Origin: Tildeniella torsiva UHER 1998/13D
GTDB lineage: Bacteria; Cyanobacteriota; Cyanobacteriia; Phormidesmidales; Phormidesmidaceae
Reading direction: 5' to 3'
Length of the DNA: 64,000 nucleotides
Assembly: GCA_019358835.1 (NCBI GenBank)
Contig: JAHHIH010000011.1
Span: forward strand, 124,001 to 188,000
The position numbers and the translations under genes are program-made. Positions 37,822-46,304 of the stretch are shown piece by piece. Positions within the stretch are counted from its first letter, which is position 1; every line of letters begins with the position of its first letter. The notes beneath the pieces were generated by a model, which was not told where the DNA came from, made no database searches, and saw nothing but the letters and a program-made list of their open reading frames with translations.

Positions 37822-38397
37822 CTAGCGGCCTTGGTTGCTGTCAGAGGCAACTTCTAAGGGCCAGGTGCCAGCGTACTGGTTGACCACGTCGCCTTGGTAC
37901 ATCATTCTCAGATTGAAGTAGTGGTAGCCGTAACGGCGGGGGTTGCGCACGTCGGAGAGCACCACCACCAGGTCGGTATTGGCCTCAATCGGCTGCTCGG
38001 GGATAATCTCAATGCGGTTTTCGTCCTGAATCCAGTCGATGGCTTTGACCGGAATCACTTCGCCTCCGCGCCAGTCACCCTTGCGTAACTCAATGGCATC
38101 GGGGTTAAAGCGGCCGCCCACCTCGGTAAAGGTGTCGGGGTAGTCAATTTCTAGGGAAATGACATCGCGCGGCAGCTTGGTGCGCATGATGTTGAGGTAA
38201 TAGCGGGAGTTGGTGCTGAAGGGGTAGTTGAAGTCGATCATGTATCTGAGGCGATACTCAGCCTCGACGCCGCCAAAGATGGTTAACCCGGTCTGCGCCT
38301 GGGTCGGCTGGGGCAGTGCGGTGCTGAGACCTACTGCTGTGGCCACGGCAGCTAGCCCCAGGGCGGCCAGCTTCAGAAATTGCTTAAGGGATGTCAT
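37822..38397 (-). CDS. secreted DUF2808 protein
   Basis: 191 residues. The N-terminal signal peptide (AALGLAAVATAVGLSTALP, then TQAQ) is followed by the DUF2808 core: PRDVISLEIDYPDTF, RFNPDAIELR and NPRRYGYHYFNLRMMY. The family is found almost only in cyanobacteria and has no defined role. The start at ATG 38397 is supported by GGAGG seven bases upstream; the longer open frame to 38625 is not needed. Confidence 0.82.
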   Translation of the reverse strand: MTSLKQFLKLAALGLAAVATAVGLSTALPQPTQAQTGLTIFGGVEAEYRLRYMIDFNYPFSTNSRYYLNIMRTKLPRDVISLEIDYPDTFTEVGGRFNPDAIELRKGDWRGGEVIPVKAIDWIQDENRIEIIPEQPIEANTDLVVVLSDVRNPRRYGYHYFNLRMMYQGDVVNQYAGTWPLEVASDSNQGR

Positions 38398-38605
38398 GGT
38401 GTACCTCCAATGAAAACTGTCTGGCCGGGTAGCTTGGGGCAACCAATCTGGGCCATCCATCACAATAACCCCAGCGACCTCAATCTGCACTCCGATCTGT
38501 GCCAGTGGTGTAACCGGGCTGCCGGAGGCTGGGCGCTCCCCGCTGAACCAGCGCTTCAGCCCAATCCTACCACTTAGCCTTTGCCCCGTGGAATGGCCGT
38601 TGCAG

Positions 38606-41600
38606 CTACTCGCCGTCGTCGTCAATGATGGCGTTGCGATCGAGCAGCAGCAGGTTGCGCAGCTGGTCGGTGTCGAACTCGGTGAGCCAGCCTTCGCCTG
38701 CGCTGACTACCTGCTCGGAGAGGGCTTTTTTGCTCTCGATCATCTCGTGGATGCGCTCTTCGAGGGTGCCGGTGGTGACAAATTTGTGCACCTGCACGTT
38801 GCGGGTCTGGCCAATGCGAAAGGCGCGGTCGGTGGCCTGGTTCTCGATCGCCGGGTTCCACCAGCGATCGTAGTGGAAGACATGATTGGCGCGGGTGAGG
38901 TTGAGGCCGACGCCCCCGGCTTTGAGGGAGAGAATGAACAGGCGCGGGGCCGCCGGGTCATTTTGAAACCGCTCGACCATGGCCTCCCGCTGATTTTTAG
39001 TGGTGCTGCCGTAGAGAAACAGCGCTTCCTGGCCCAGATAGGATTGCAAGTGCCGCTGGAGCAGCTTGCCCCACTCGGCAAACTGGGTGAAGATCAGGGC
39101 GCGATCGCCCTCGGCAATCACCTCCTCCAGCATTTCATCCAGCCGCTGGAGTTTGCCCGATCGCCCCTTTAGCCCCAGGCTCGGCTCCTGCAAAAACTGG
39201 GCCGGGTGGTTGCAAATTTGCTTTAGCCGGGTCAGCAGAGCGAGAATCTGCCCCTTGCGCTGCACCCCGGTGGCGTCGTCCAGGGTTTCGAGCGCCGCAT
39301 CGACAGTCTGCTGGTAGAGGTTGGCCTGCTCGGCTGAGAGACCGCAGTACACGCTCATCTCCTGCTTTTCAGGCAGGTCTTGAATAATGCTGCGATCGGT
39401 CTTGAGGCGGCGCAGAATAAACGGCTGCACCAGCCCCTTCAGCGCCCGCAGAGAGGCTGTGTCGCCGTAGCGCTCAATCGGGGTAGCGAAGCGGCGCTGA
39501 AAGAAATTCTTTGGCCCTAGGTAGCCCGGATTGAGAAAGTCCATAATCGACCACAGCTCACCCAGGCGGTTTTCCACCGGGGTGCCGGTGAGGGCAATGC
39601 GAAACTGGGCCTCAATCTGACGGGCTGCTTTAGACTGCTTGGCGTCGGAGTTTTTGATGTTCTGCGCTTCGTCGAGCACTAGGCAGGGCCAGCTCACCGA
39701 CTGAAGGGGTTTGAGATCGCGGTAGATCAGCGCGTAGCTGGTGATTACCAGGTGCTTCCCCTGCACGGCTTTGGCAAAGCTGGCCCCCTTGGGGCGGCGA
39801 TCGCCGTGGTGCACCAGGGTTTTGAGCTTGGGGGCAAACCGCTTCACCTCTTTCTCCCAGTTGCCCAGCACCGAGGTGGGGCACACCAAGAGAACCGGGG
39901 TCTCTAGCCAGCCGTTGTCTTGCAAGTAGAGCAAAAAAGCAATTAGCTGAATAGTTTTGCCCAGACCCATGTCGTCGGCTAGACAGGCCCCTAGCCCCCA
40001 CTGTTCCAGAAAGGCTAACCACGACACTCCTCGCGCCTGGTACGGCCGCAGTGTGCCTTTAAAGCCGCTGGGGGCCTCCATTTCTTCCAGGGTTTGGTTG
40101 CCGGTGGTGAGGGTTTCTATCAGGGTTTGCAGCGCCCCGGTGGCCTCAAAGCTGACTACCGGCAGCCGGTCGATCAGCTGGGTGTCGCCCGTGCTAATCC
40201 GCAGGGCGTCTTCCACCGAGAGGGGTGTGGCGGTCTTTTGCCCCGCCAAGAACTGCCGCGCTGCCTTCACATCCTGGGGCTTGAGCTCCACCCAGCGCCC
40301 GTTGATTTCGACCAGCGGTGAGCCCTGGTTGATCAGCTGCTCGAACTCGGCGGCAGAGAGGGTTTCCCCTGCGATCGACAGCTCCCAGCGAAAGTTGAGC
40401 AGGCTCTTGAGCCCGAGCCGCTGCCGCTGGTTTTGGGGCGGCACTTCCGCCTGCACCTTGAGACCCAGCCGCCCGGCTCCGTCTTCGGCCGTTTGGGCTA
40501 AACCAGGGGGAAGTTGTACCTCGACGCCGTTGTCTTGCAGCTGCCAGGCCGAGGCCTTGATGAATTGGTAGGCCTGAATCGGATCGAGATCGCAGTGGGC
40601 CGGATGCTGCTGACGCAGACTCTCACGGATTGGCTCGTATAGCCGAGCGGCGCGTCCCAAAGCTCCCAGCAGAGTCTCTTGGGGTGACTTAAGGGTCGCC
40701 CCCTGGTGGTGCAGCTCGTCTACGGGATGCTGCCAGATCAGATTGGCCCCCAGTTGCCACTCGGGGTTGGCGGCTGACTGAAGCTGATATAGAAGCTGCC
40801 AGGGCTGCTCGAGCTGGGGGGGTGGCTGTAGCACCAGCCGCAGGCGAAACTGGGTGGCGGGGTCTTCCGCCAGGGTCTGTAGGGGTGTAGTCCAGGTGGT
40901 GAGGGCCTCTTGCAGGCGTGCAGCGGCGGCAGCGCTGGCTTCCAGGGTTCCCCCAGGCTGGCTCAGTGCCTGAAGCCAGGGCTGAAGCGGTAGCTCTTTG
41001 CCAAGATTGGCCAGAGCATTGGAAGGCTGTACCTGGGCGACCTGTCGCACCTGGTGATCGACTAGGGTGGCCAAAAAGGTGAGCAGCTGAGGCTGGGGAT
41101 CGAGTAGGGGAACCCCGCAGCCCAGCGGGAATTCGCCCTTTGCAATCGTTGGCAGATGGGTGCGACAGATCAGGGGCATAGCCCGCGAAAAATTGCGCAG
41201 GCGCTCTTGGTCGGGGGCACTGTCGAGCAGGGGGTGCCAACCCGCTGCGAGGGTTTGGCTGGTGAGCTCTAGGCCCGGCAAAAACTTGCCCCGAGCCAGC
41301 AGGTTGAGCCCCCAGCGAGCGATGTGGCCCCAGTAGCGCAAATCGGCCCCTATCTCACCGGGGCCAGAGAGGGTGTGTTGCCCCAAGGGCAACGCCAGCA
41401 GCATTGGCAAAAAGTCAGCTATGCCCAGGTACCACCCCTGCACACGCCAGGGATGGAGCACCGCATTGGCCTGGGTGAAGTCATAGGACGGGGCATCGAT
41501 GCGGGCGGAATGAATGGGTACGAGGGCCGAGGGCATAATCTGTGCGGGCAAGGGTAGGGCCAACTCTCCCCAGATTGGGCCAACAGGATGCGCCGCTGCT

Positions 41601-41902
41601 TTGGTACCGCGTGAGGTTCCTCGTCTACCTCTGCTCTCCAGGTTTTTTTTGGTTCCTTTGCCAGATCCCGCCGCCTCGGTCAACGCTGCCGGAAATAGCT
41701 CCCCACCTGTGGCAGCACGGCCAACCAGCTGCTTTTGCATCGCGGTGAGCACCTGGGCTAAATCAGTTTGGCCCAGGGCGTAGGGGTGGGGGTGTAGACC
41801 ATCCCACGGGGCTAACCCCTCCGGCGGCAAGGGCTGCCAGGCTTCGGCCCAGAGAAAGAACTGCTGTGCCTGGGGAACCCAACTGACGTGTAGTATTGCC
41901 AT
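38606..41902 (-). CDS. SNF2-family DEAD/DEAH helicase (HepA-like)
   Basis: 1098 residues. The C-terminal half is a Swi2/Snf2 ATPase: ADDMGLGKTIQLIAF (motif I), PCLVLDEAQNIKN (motif II, DEAQ), ALTGTPVENRLGELW (motif III), and the helicase C domain ending in QATDRAFRIGQTRNVQVHKF. The N-terminal 500 residues are the SNF2-associated bacterial domain. It probably remodels protein-DNA complexes in repair or transcription. In Anabaena a homologue named HepA affects heterocyst polysaccharide; that role cannot be assumed here. Confidence 0.9.
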   Translation of the reverse strand: MAILHVSWVPQAQQFFLWAEAWQPLPPEGLAPWDGLHPHPYALGQTDLAQVLTAMQKQLVGRAATGGELFPAALTEAAGSGKGTKKNLESRGRRGTSRGTKAAAHPVGPIWGELALPLPAQIMPSALVPIHSARIDAPSYDFTQANAVLHPWRVQGWYLGIADFLPMLLALPLGQHTLSGPGEIGADLRYWGHIARWGLNLLARGKFLPGLELTSQTLAAGWHPLLDSAPDQERLRNFSRAMPLICRTHLPTIAKGEFPLGCGVPLLDPQPQLLTFLATLVDHQVRQVAQVQPSNALANLGKELPLQPWLQALSQPGGTLEASAAAAARLQEALTTWTTPLQTLAEDPATQFRLRLVLQPPPQLEQPWQLLYQLQSAANPEWQLGANLIWQHPVDELHHQGATLKSPQETLLGALGRAARLYEPIRESLRQQHPAHCDLDPIQAYQFIKASAWQLQDNGVEVQLPPGLAQTAEDGAGRLGLKVQAEVPPQNQRQRLGLKSLLNFRWELSIAGETLSAAEFEQLINQGSPLVEINGRWVELKPQDVKAARQFLAGQKTATPLSVEDALRISTGDTQLIDRLPVVSFEATGALQTLIETLTTGNQTLEEMEAPSGFKGTLRPYQARGVSWLAFLEQWGLGACLADDMGLGKTIQLIAFLLYLQDNGWLETPVLLVCPTSVLGNWEKEVKRFAPKLKTLVHHGDRRPKGASFAKAVQGKHLVITSYALIYRDLKPLQSVSWPCLVLDEAQNIKNSDAKQSKAARQIEAQFRIALTGTPVENRLGELWSIMDFLNPGYLGPKNFFQRRFATPIERYGDTASLRALKGLVQPFILRRLKTDRSIIQDLPEKQEMSVYCGLSAEQANLYQQTVDAALETLDDATGVQRKGQILALLTRLKQICNHPAQFLQEPSLGLKGRSGKLQRLDEMLEEVIAEGDRALIFTQFAEWGKLLQRHLQSYLGQEALFLYGSTTKNQREAMVERFQNDPAAPRLFILSLKAGGVGLNLTRANHVFHYDRWWNPAIENQATDRAFRIGQTRNVQVHKFVTTGTLEERIHEMIESKKALSEQVVSAGEGWLTEFDTDQLRNLLLLDRNAIIDDDGE

Positions 41903-42122
41903 TAGCCCTGTATCTACGACTCGCTCAAAAGATTGGAATGGGTTGGGAGCAGGTAGATAGAGCCCGATCGCCCTCGGGTTGCGGGTAAAACGCCAGCGAG
42001 TGCCCGGCGGGTGAGCCTATCCCGAAGCCCCATTTTCGGCTACTCCTGGTGTGCAGAAAACCTGCTGAATGTGCCTATCTTACCCCCTTGGGCTGGCGCT
42101 AACCGGGCAGCCTCTGGAACCT

Positions 42123-42911
42123 TTAGGCATATTCCATAATGACCGGGGTGTGGTCGCTGGGTTTTTCCCAGCGGCGGGGTTCGATGTCGATGGTGCAGCT
42201 GAGGGCGCGATCGCCCAGCCCCGGCGACAGATAGTGATGGTCGATGCGCCAGCCCATGTTGCGCTGAAAGGCGGCGGTGCGGTAGTCCCACCAGCTGAAG
42301 TGCCCGCCTTCGTCGTTGAACAGCCGAAAGCCATCCTTTAACCCTACGGATAGCACTATGCGCAGAGCCTCCCGTTCCACGGGCGAAGACATGATGTGTT
42401 TCTCTTTACCCTCGGCGTTGTAGATATCTTTGTCTTCCAACGCAATATTAAAGTCGCCGCAGACGTTGAGGTTGGGATATTCCATCAGCAAGGCAGCGAG
42501 ATACTCTTGCAGACAGGCTAACCAGCGCAGCTTGTACTCATACTTCTCGCTGCCGATAGAACTACCGTTGGGCACGTAGAGATTCACAATATAAATGTCG
42601 CCCCACAGCCCGGCGATCACCCGCTTTTGGTCATCCAGATCGCCCACCCGGTCTGCTCCTAGCACCGGAGCAAAGCCGTACTGCACGTTCTCTAGCGGCT
42701 GCTTGCTCAGCAACGCCACACCGTTGTAGGACTTTTGCCCGTAGATGTAGGCGGTGTAGCCCAGCTCTGAAAAGGCCGCAGTCGGGAACGTCTCGTTGAC
42801 CACCTTGGTCTCTTGCAGGCACAGCACATCCACTGGGTTGGTTTGTAACCACTGGGTCGCATGGTCGAGGCGCGATCGCACGGAGTTAACGTTCCAGGTG
42901 GCAACTTTCAT
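42123..42911 (-). CDS. xth: exodeoxyribonuclease III
   Basis: 262 residues of the exonuclease/endonuclease/phosphatase fold. Visible motifs are ATWNVNSVRSRL at the start, LCLQETKV with the catalytic Glu, YVPNGS, GDFNIAL, and the C-terminal PSDHTPVI with the catalytic Asp-His. It is the AP-endonuclease of base-excision repair. It begins 75 bases from the divergent small gene at 42987. Confidence 0.93.
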   Translation of the reverse strand: MKVATWNVNSVRSRLDHATQWLQTNPVDVLCLQETKVVNETFPTAAFSELGYTAYIYGQKSYNGVALLSKQPLENVQYGFAPVLGADRVGDLDDQKRVIAGLWGDIYIVNLYVPNGSSIGSEKYEYKLRWLACLQEYLAALLMEYPNLNVCGDFNIALEDKDIYNAEGKEKHIMSSPVEREALRIVLSVGLKDGFRLFNDEGGHFSWWDYRTAAFQRNMGWRIDHHYLSPGLGDRALSCTIDIEPRRWEKPSDHTPVIMEYA

Positions 42912-42986
42912 AGAGGGCGGTAAGGTGAAAAGGGATAGTTACAGTGTTCTAGCTTAAGGGCTTGACCGCCCAAAAGGATCGCGCCC

Positions 42987-43268
42987 GTGCCGCCAGAATC
43001 GCCCCTTGAGGGAAAAGCTTTAGTTAAGGAAGTCTGCCGCCGCATTCGCCTGGCCCGCAGCTATTGGGATGCCCACAACAATGCTGCCTGCCGGGGCGAG
43101 CGAGAAAAGGCGCTAGCGCTTTACAACACTCTCACTAAGGAACAAAAAGAACAGATTCCTCAAACTCTGCGGGTGTGGCTGCGCTACCGCAGCGAGAAGT
43201 ATTTTGGCGCGCATCAGACGCAGCCGGGGAATAAGGGGCGATCGGCCAAGGGACGGGGTAAGAAGTAG
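42987..43268 (+). CDS. small basic protein of unknown function
   Basis: 93 residues from a GTG start. It is predicted helical in the middle (LVKEVCRRIRLARSYWDAHN; EREKALALYNTLTKEQKEQI) and ends in a very basic tail (KGRSAKGRGKK), so nucleic-acid binding is possible. I do not recognise a family. Codon use matches the surrounding core genes. It is the last chromosomal gene before the tRNA-Ala integration site. Confidence 0.65.
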   Translation: MPPESPLEGKALVKEVCRRIRLARSYWDAHNNAACRGEREKALALYNTLTKEQKEQIPQTLRVWLRYRSEKYFGAHQTQPGNKGRSAKGRGKK

Positions 43269-43300
43269 ACAGGTGGTTTGGTAGAATACTGACAAGTTCA

Positions 43301-43331
43301 GGGGAATTAGCTCAGTTGGTAGAGCGCTGCG
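43301..43331 (+). repeat. duplicated 5' half of tRNA-Ala
   Basis: 31 bases beginning GGGGAATTAGCTCAGTTGG are identical to the first 31 bases of the intact tRNA at 43378. The copy stops in the anticodon stem. The 46 bases between the copies include, at 43361-43373, ACCTCTGCGGTGC. This is the exact reverse complement of tRNA positions 43412-43424 (3' side of the anticodon arm). Confidence 0.85.
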
Positions 43332-43377
43332 TGGGCGGAGCCTGGCCTTTAGCCATTCGCACCTCTGCGGTGCACAA

Positions 43378-43450
43378 GGGGAATTAGCTCAGTTGGTAGA
43401 GCGCTGCGATCGCACCGCAGAGGTCAGGAGTTCGAATCTCCTATTCTCCA
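43378..43450 (+). tRNA. tRNA-Ala (anticodon CGC)
   Basis: A 73-base cloverleaf: acceptor GGGGAAT/ATTCTCC, D arm GCTC-AGTTGGTA-GAGC, anticodon stem CTGCG/CGCAG with loop ATCGCAC, variable AGGTC, and T arm AGGAG-TTCGAAT-CTCCT, then A73. The acceptor holds the G3-U70 pair that defines alanine tRNAs, and the anticodon CGC reads GCG. CCA is not encoded. The integrase gene lies just downstream, so this tRNA is the probable attachment site of the island. Confidence 0.95.
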
Positions 43451-43625
43451 TTCTCTCAAACCCATATAGGTCAAGGGCTGTACCGCCCATCAAAAAAGTG
43501 ATTCAGAGCCCTGCTGAGTTCCTGCGGCTAGACGCTGTTATGCCACTTTTAGCCATTTTGGTTAGAATTTGGATCGAAATTGGATCGAAAGATTCCCTCG
43601 ATCCATTCTCTGTAGGGCTTTCACC

Positions 43626-44741
43626 ATGGCTAATACTGCTAGAGCTAAGAAGGGCACCGTCTCTGTGACTAGCGACCGAGATCGGTTGCGTCTGGGCTGG
43701 CGTTACAAAGGGGAACGCTATTTTCTGTTTATCGGGCTCCCTGACACCGTCACGAATCGGAGAGTAGCCGAGGCTAAGGCATCTCAAATCGAGCTCGACA
43801 TAATGTCAGGGCATTTCGATCCAACGCTTCGAGCCTATAAATTGCAGCTTCCCAACCGCAGCCAGCTGACTGTCACCGGCCTATTCAACAAATTCATCCA
43901 GCACAAATCGAAGACAGTCGTTTCGGCCACTCTGGATAAATATCATGGACTGCTGAACTATTTGGAGGAATTCTTTAAGACTCGTTCGGTTGCTGAAGTC
44001 AGCGTAGCCGAGGCCGAAAAATTCACCAGCTGGTATGACTCTCAAGATTTATCTAAGGTCGTCATTCGAGAGCGCCTTGGCCTTTTGAAGGCTTGCTGGG
44101 AGTGGGGGATCGAGCAGGCTTTAGTTGAGTCTAATCCTTGGATAGATATGCCTTTAAGAATTAAGGTTCCGCCAAAACAAATGCCTAAGCCTTTCACCGA
44201 GGCAGAAATCAAATCAATCGTTGAGGCGTTTAAAGCTAACCGTTATTATCGCCACTACGTCAATTTTGTGGAGTTTCGCTTTGGCAGTGGTTGCCGTACT
44301 GGAGAGATCGTGGGCCTACGCTGGAAACATATCTCTGAGGATTGCTCAACCATTTGGATTGGTGAGGCTTTAGTCAAAGGCAAGCAGAAAGCCACAAAAA
44401 CGAATCGGTCTCGGTATATCACCCTGACATCTAAATTGCAGACAATGCTTCAGGGATTGAGGCAAGCGGATAGCAATCCCAATGATTTGGTTTTTAAGGG
44501 GCCAAAAGGAGCTCCTATCGATGCAAAAAACTTTGCCCAACGAGGCTGGCAGAAAATTTTAACTAAGTTAGGTATTGATTACCAAAGACCTTACAATACC
44601 CGACATGCCTTGATTTCTCATGCCCTGGATAAGGGTATGAATCCGGTGGAAGTAGCTCAGTTAACAGGACACGATGTGCAAACGCTTTACCGAAATTATG
44701 CAGGTAACGTCAACAGCCGCCCTCGCTTACCAGAAATATAA
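43626..44741 (+). CDS. tyrosine-type site-specific integrase
   Basis: About 371 residues. The N-terminal arm-binding domain (VSVTSDRDRLRLGWRYKGE, resembling DUF3596/AP2-like) is followed by a SAM-like core-binding domain. The catalytic domain shows RFGSGCRTGEIVGLRW (first Arg), YNTRHALISHAL (second box, with Tyr in place of the first His) and LTGHDVQTLYRNYAG (His and nucleophile Tyr). I place the start at ATG 43626; the TTG at 43569 is in frame. It probably integrates the island into the adjacent tRNA-Ala. Confidence 0.9.
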   Translation: MANTARAKKGTVSVTSDRDRLRLGWRYKGERYFLFIGLPDTVTNRRVAEAKASQIELDIMSGHFDPTLRAYKLQLPNRSQLTVTGLFNKFIQHKSKTVVSATLDKYHGLLNYLEEFFKTRSVAEVSVAEAEKFTSWYDSQDLSKVVIRERLGLLKACWEWGIEQALVESNPWIDMPLRIKVPPKQMPKPFTEAEIKSIVEAFKANRYYRHYVNFVEFRFGSGCRTGEIVGLRWKHISEDCSTIWIGEALVKGKQKATKTNRSRYITLTSKLQTMLQGLRQADSNPNDLVFKGPKGAPIDAKNFAQRGWQKILTKLGIDYQRPYNTRHALISHALDKGMNPVEVAQLTGHDVQTLYRNYAGNVNSRPRLPEI

Positions 44742-44757
44742 GCACCAAGCGTAGGTC

Positions 44758-45402
44758 TTAGGATAGGTTGCGCCCGAACCAGACCACTTTCCCCATGAGG
44801 CTGAGGCCGCTGGATGTCTCAGATGACTGAATTGAGAAGGCTTCATAGGCAGGGTGATCACTGATCACCCTGAGCGTGTCATCGGCTATATACTGCAAGC
44901 GCTTGATGAGCAGCCGATTATCGAGTTTGAGCAGGTAGATACCGTGACTCACGGTTTCTAAGTCACGATCATTGGTGTCCACCAGTGCTAAATCCCCCTG
45001 CTGAAGGGTCGGTTCCATGCTTTCATCGACCACTTGGGTGAGCAGCAAATTTTCAAAGGCGTTGGGGAACTCTGCTCGGAGCCAGCCCGTCTCAAAGGCC
45101 AGCGGATCCTTATAAACGTAATCTTCGGCTGACGCTTTGGATGAGTCTTTGGCCCCCGCAATAAGTTGACCGGTTGCCAGCCACTCAACGCTGACCTTGG
45201 CTGTGCGGGCTATAGCGAGCAGTGCCGGTCTTGTGGGTTCGCTTTGGCCATTGAGATATTGGCGGAGCACGGTGTCAGAAAAGCCGCAATCTCTGGCAAA
45301 GCCCCGAATGCTCTTGTCTCCAACCGCCTGTTTTAGGCGGACTGGAAACTGATCAACTTCCGTGGCATCCGCCTGCGTCTCGTCAGGTAAGGGATTAGTC
45401 AT
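44758..45402 (-). CDS. CI/LexA-like repressor with S24 peptidase domain
   Basis: 214 residues. The N-terminal XRE-type helix-turn-helix (RGFARDCGFSDTVLRQYLNG) is joined to an S24 self-cleavage domain. The nucleophile Ser lies in DESMEPTLQQGDLALVD and the Lys in YLLKLDNRLLIKRLQ. This is the layout of phage CI and LexA-type repressors that autocleave when RecA is activated, so the island may be SOS-inducible. It is divergent from a Cro/Ner-like gene with operator-like palindromes between. Confidence 0.9.
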   Translation of the reverse strand: MTNPLPDETQADATEVDQFPVRLKQAVGDKSIRGFARDCGFSDTVLRQYLNGQSEPTRPALLAIARTAKVSVEWLATGQLIAGAKDSSKASAEDYVYKDPLAFETGWLRAEFPNAFENLLLTQVVDESMEPTLQQGDLALVDTNDRDLETVSHGIYLLKLDNRLLIKRLQYIADDTLRVISDHPAYEAFSIQSSETSSGLSLMGKVVWFGRNLS

Positions 45403-45416
45403 AAGGGTTACATTAA

Positions 45417-45449
45417 TTGCAGATGCAAATCATAACACTTGACATGCAA
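45417..45449. promoter_or_regulatory. operator/promoter between the repressor and Cro-like genes
   Basis: TTGCAGATGCAA (45417-45428) is a perfect palindrome around GA. A related half site, TTGACATGCAA, sits at 45439-45449. The same bases give a good -35 box for the rightward promoter, TTGACA at 45439-45444, with TAACTT 17 bases on. This fits a repressor-controlled divergent switch. Confidence 0.6.
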
Positions 45450-45499
45450 TTTATTTATTGCTAACTTCATCGATATATTGATGGAGCTAAGACAATTCT

Positions 45500-45694
45500 A
45501 TGCATGTAGAAGACATTAAAGCAGCTCTACGCAAGCAGGGCTGGACTTTAACCAGCATCGCAAAAGAACTGAATATTGGCACCTCGGCAGTCTCTCATGC
45601 CTTGACTCGACAGCGATCGCGCCGCATCGAGCAGATCGTGGCGGGCAAACTTGGCCTGCCTCCCCATGAGATTTGGCCTCAACGGTATAAATGA
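45500..45694 (+). CDS. Ner/Nlp-like helix-turn-helix protein (Cro-like)
   Basis: 64 residues. The sequence MHVEDIKAALRKQGWTLTSI, then AKELNIGTSAVSHALTR and GLPPHEIWPQRY, matches the Ner/SfsB-type winged helix family found in phage Mu-like elements. Its position, divergent from the S24 repressor, suggests a Cro-like antagonist of the repressor. The next gene starts 13 bases later. Confidence 0.83.
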   Translation: MHVEDIKAALRKQGWTLTSIAKELNIGTSAVSHALTRQRSRRIEQIVAGKLGLPPHEIWPQRYK

Positions 45695-45707
45695 GGAAGG
45701 ATGACCC

Positions 45708-45977
45708 ATGGTTCAATTTGTCAGCAAGCAGGAAGCTACCCAGTCGCTGAAGCTCAGCGGTACAACCTTGAGGCGCTATCGAGTGCAGGGGCTGTTGATC
45801 GAGGGCGTTCACTGGGTTCGAGTGAATAGCCGCTGCATTCGCTACAACCTGGAACTAATCAAGGACTGGCTCCACAACCGCCATGACCCGGCGGCTCACC
45901 AACGGGCCATTGAGATCTACCAGGCCAGTTTGTTGAGCAACCAGCGCAAGATTCCTAAACGATCTGGACATCGATAA
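45708..45977 (+). CDS. excisionase-like helix-turn-helix protein
   Basis: 89 residues. The N-terminal half has a MerR/Xis-like winged helix pattern: VSKQEATQSLKLSGTTLRRY, then GLLIEGVHWVRVNSRCIRYN. The C-terminal 40 residues are helical and basic. Such proteins act as recombination directionality factors or phage regulators. The identification is by pattern and by the neighbouring integrase and repressor. Confidence 0.65.
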   Translation: MVQFVSKQEATQSLKLSGTTLRRYRVQGLLIEGVHWVRVNSRCIRYNLELIKDWLHNRHDPAAHQRAIEIYQASLLSNQRKIPKRSGHR

Positions 45978-46304
45978 AAAGATCGTTCAATCAACTATAA
46001 GGCTTCAAGGCTTAATCAAGTCTGTGATTAAGAATCTGGCTTGAAATCTCAGCCTCAAAACCTATGAAAAAACACCCTAACCATTGACTGGCGAGGGTGC
46101 TGAATCTTTTCGTTTGTTTTCTAAGCCAGGCCAATCAACATCCTGATGTGGTTTTCGCCGAACCAGCCAGGGCATTAATCTGCTGCTAGAAGTAGTGTCT
46201 TTAACTATAGCAAAGACATTGGAAATGTCCAGCCTCGGCACAGCTAACGGTTAACAACAGCTGGTTGATTGTGGTGGCCTGGCTCCTAAACTTAGGAGCT
46301 AACC
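45978..46304. other. 327-bp leader region of the DUF3987 gene
   Basis: No gene is supported. It has a weak hairpin CACCCT...AGGGTG near 46073-46099, with A and T runs on its sides, and a hairpin that covers the ribosome binding site of the next gene (46282-46299). The first part is AT-rich with repeated AAGGCTT-like words. Confidence 0.5.
46282..46299 (+). promoter_or_regulatory. hairpin masking the Shine-Dalgarno of the DUF3987 gene
   Basis: GCTCCTAA (46282-46289) and TTAGGAGC (46292-46299) are perfectly complementary, and the AGGAG is the ribosome binding site for ATG 46305 (six-base spacer). Folding of the mRNA would hide it. Whether this controls translation is inference; the complementarity is seen directly. 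Confidence 0.5.

Noticed and set aside
43301-43377. A second complete tRNA gene or an intron within tRNA-Ala
   Set aside because: The first copy stops in the anticodon stem and has no T arm or acceptor 3' strand; the 46-base gap is far too short for a group I intron.
43451-46304. A complete prophage
   Set aside because: Integrase, S24 repressor and Cro-like genes are present, but no capsid, terminase, portal, tail or lysis genes appear in the window.
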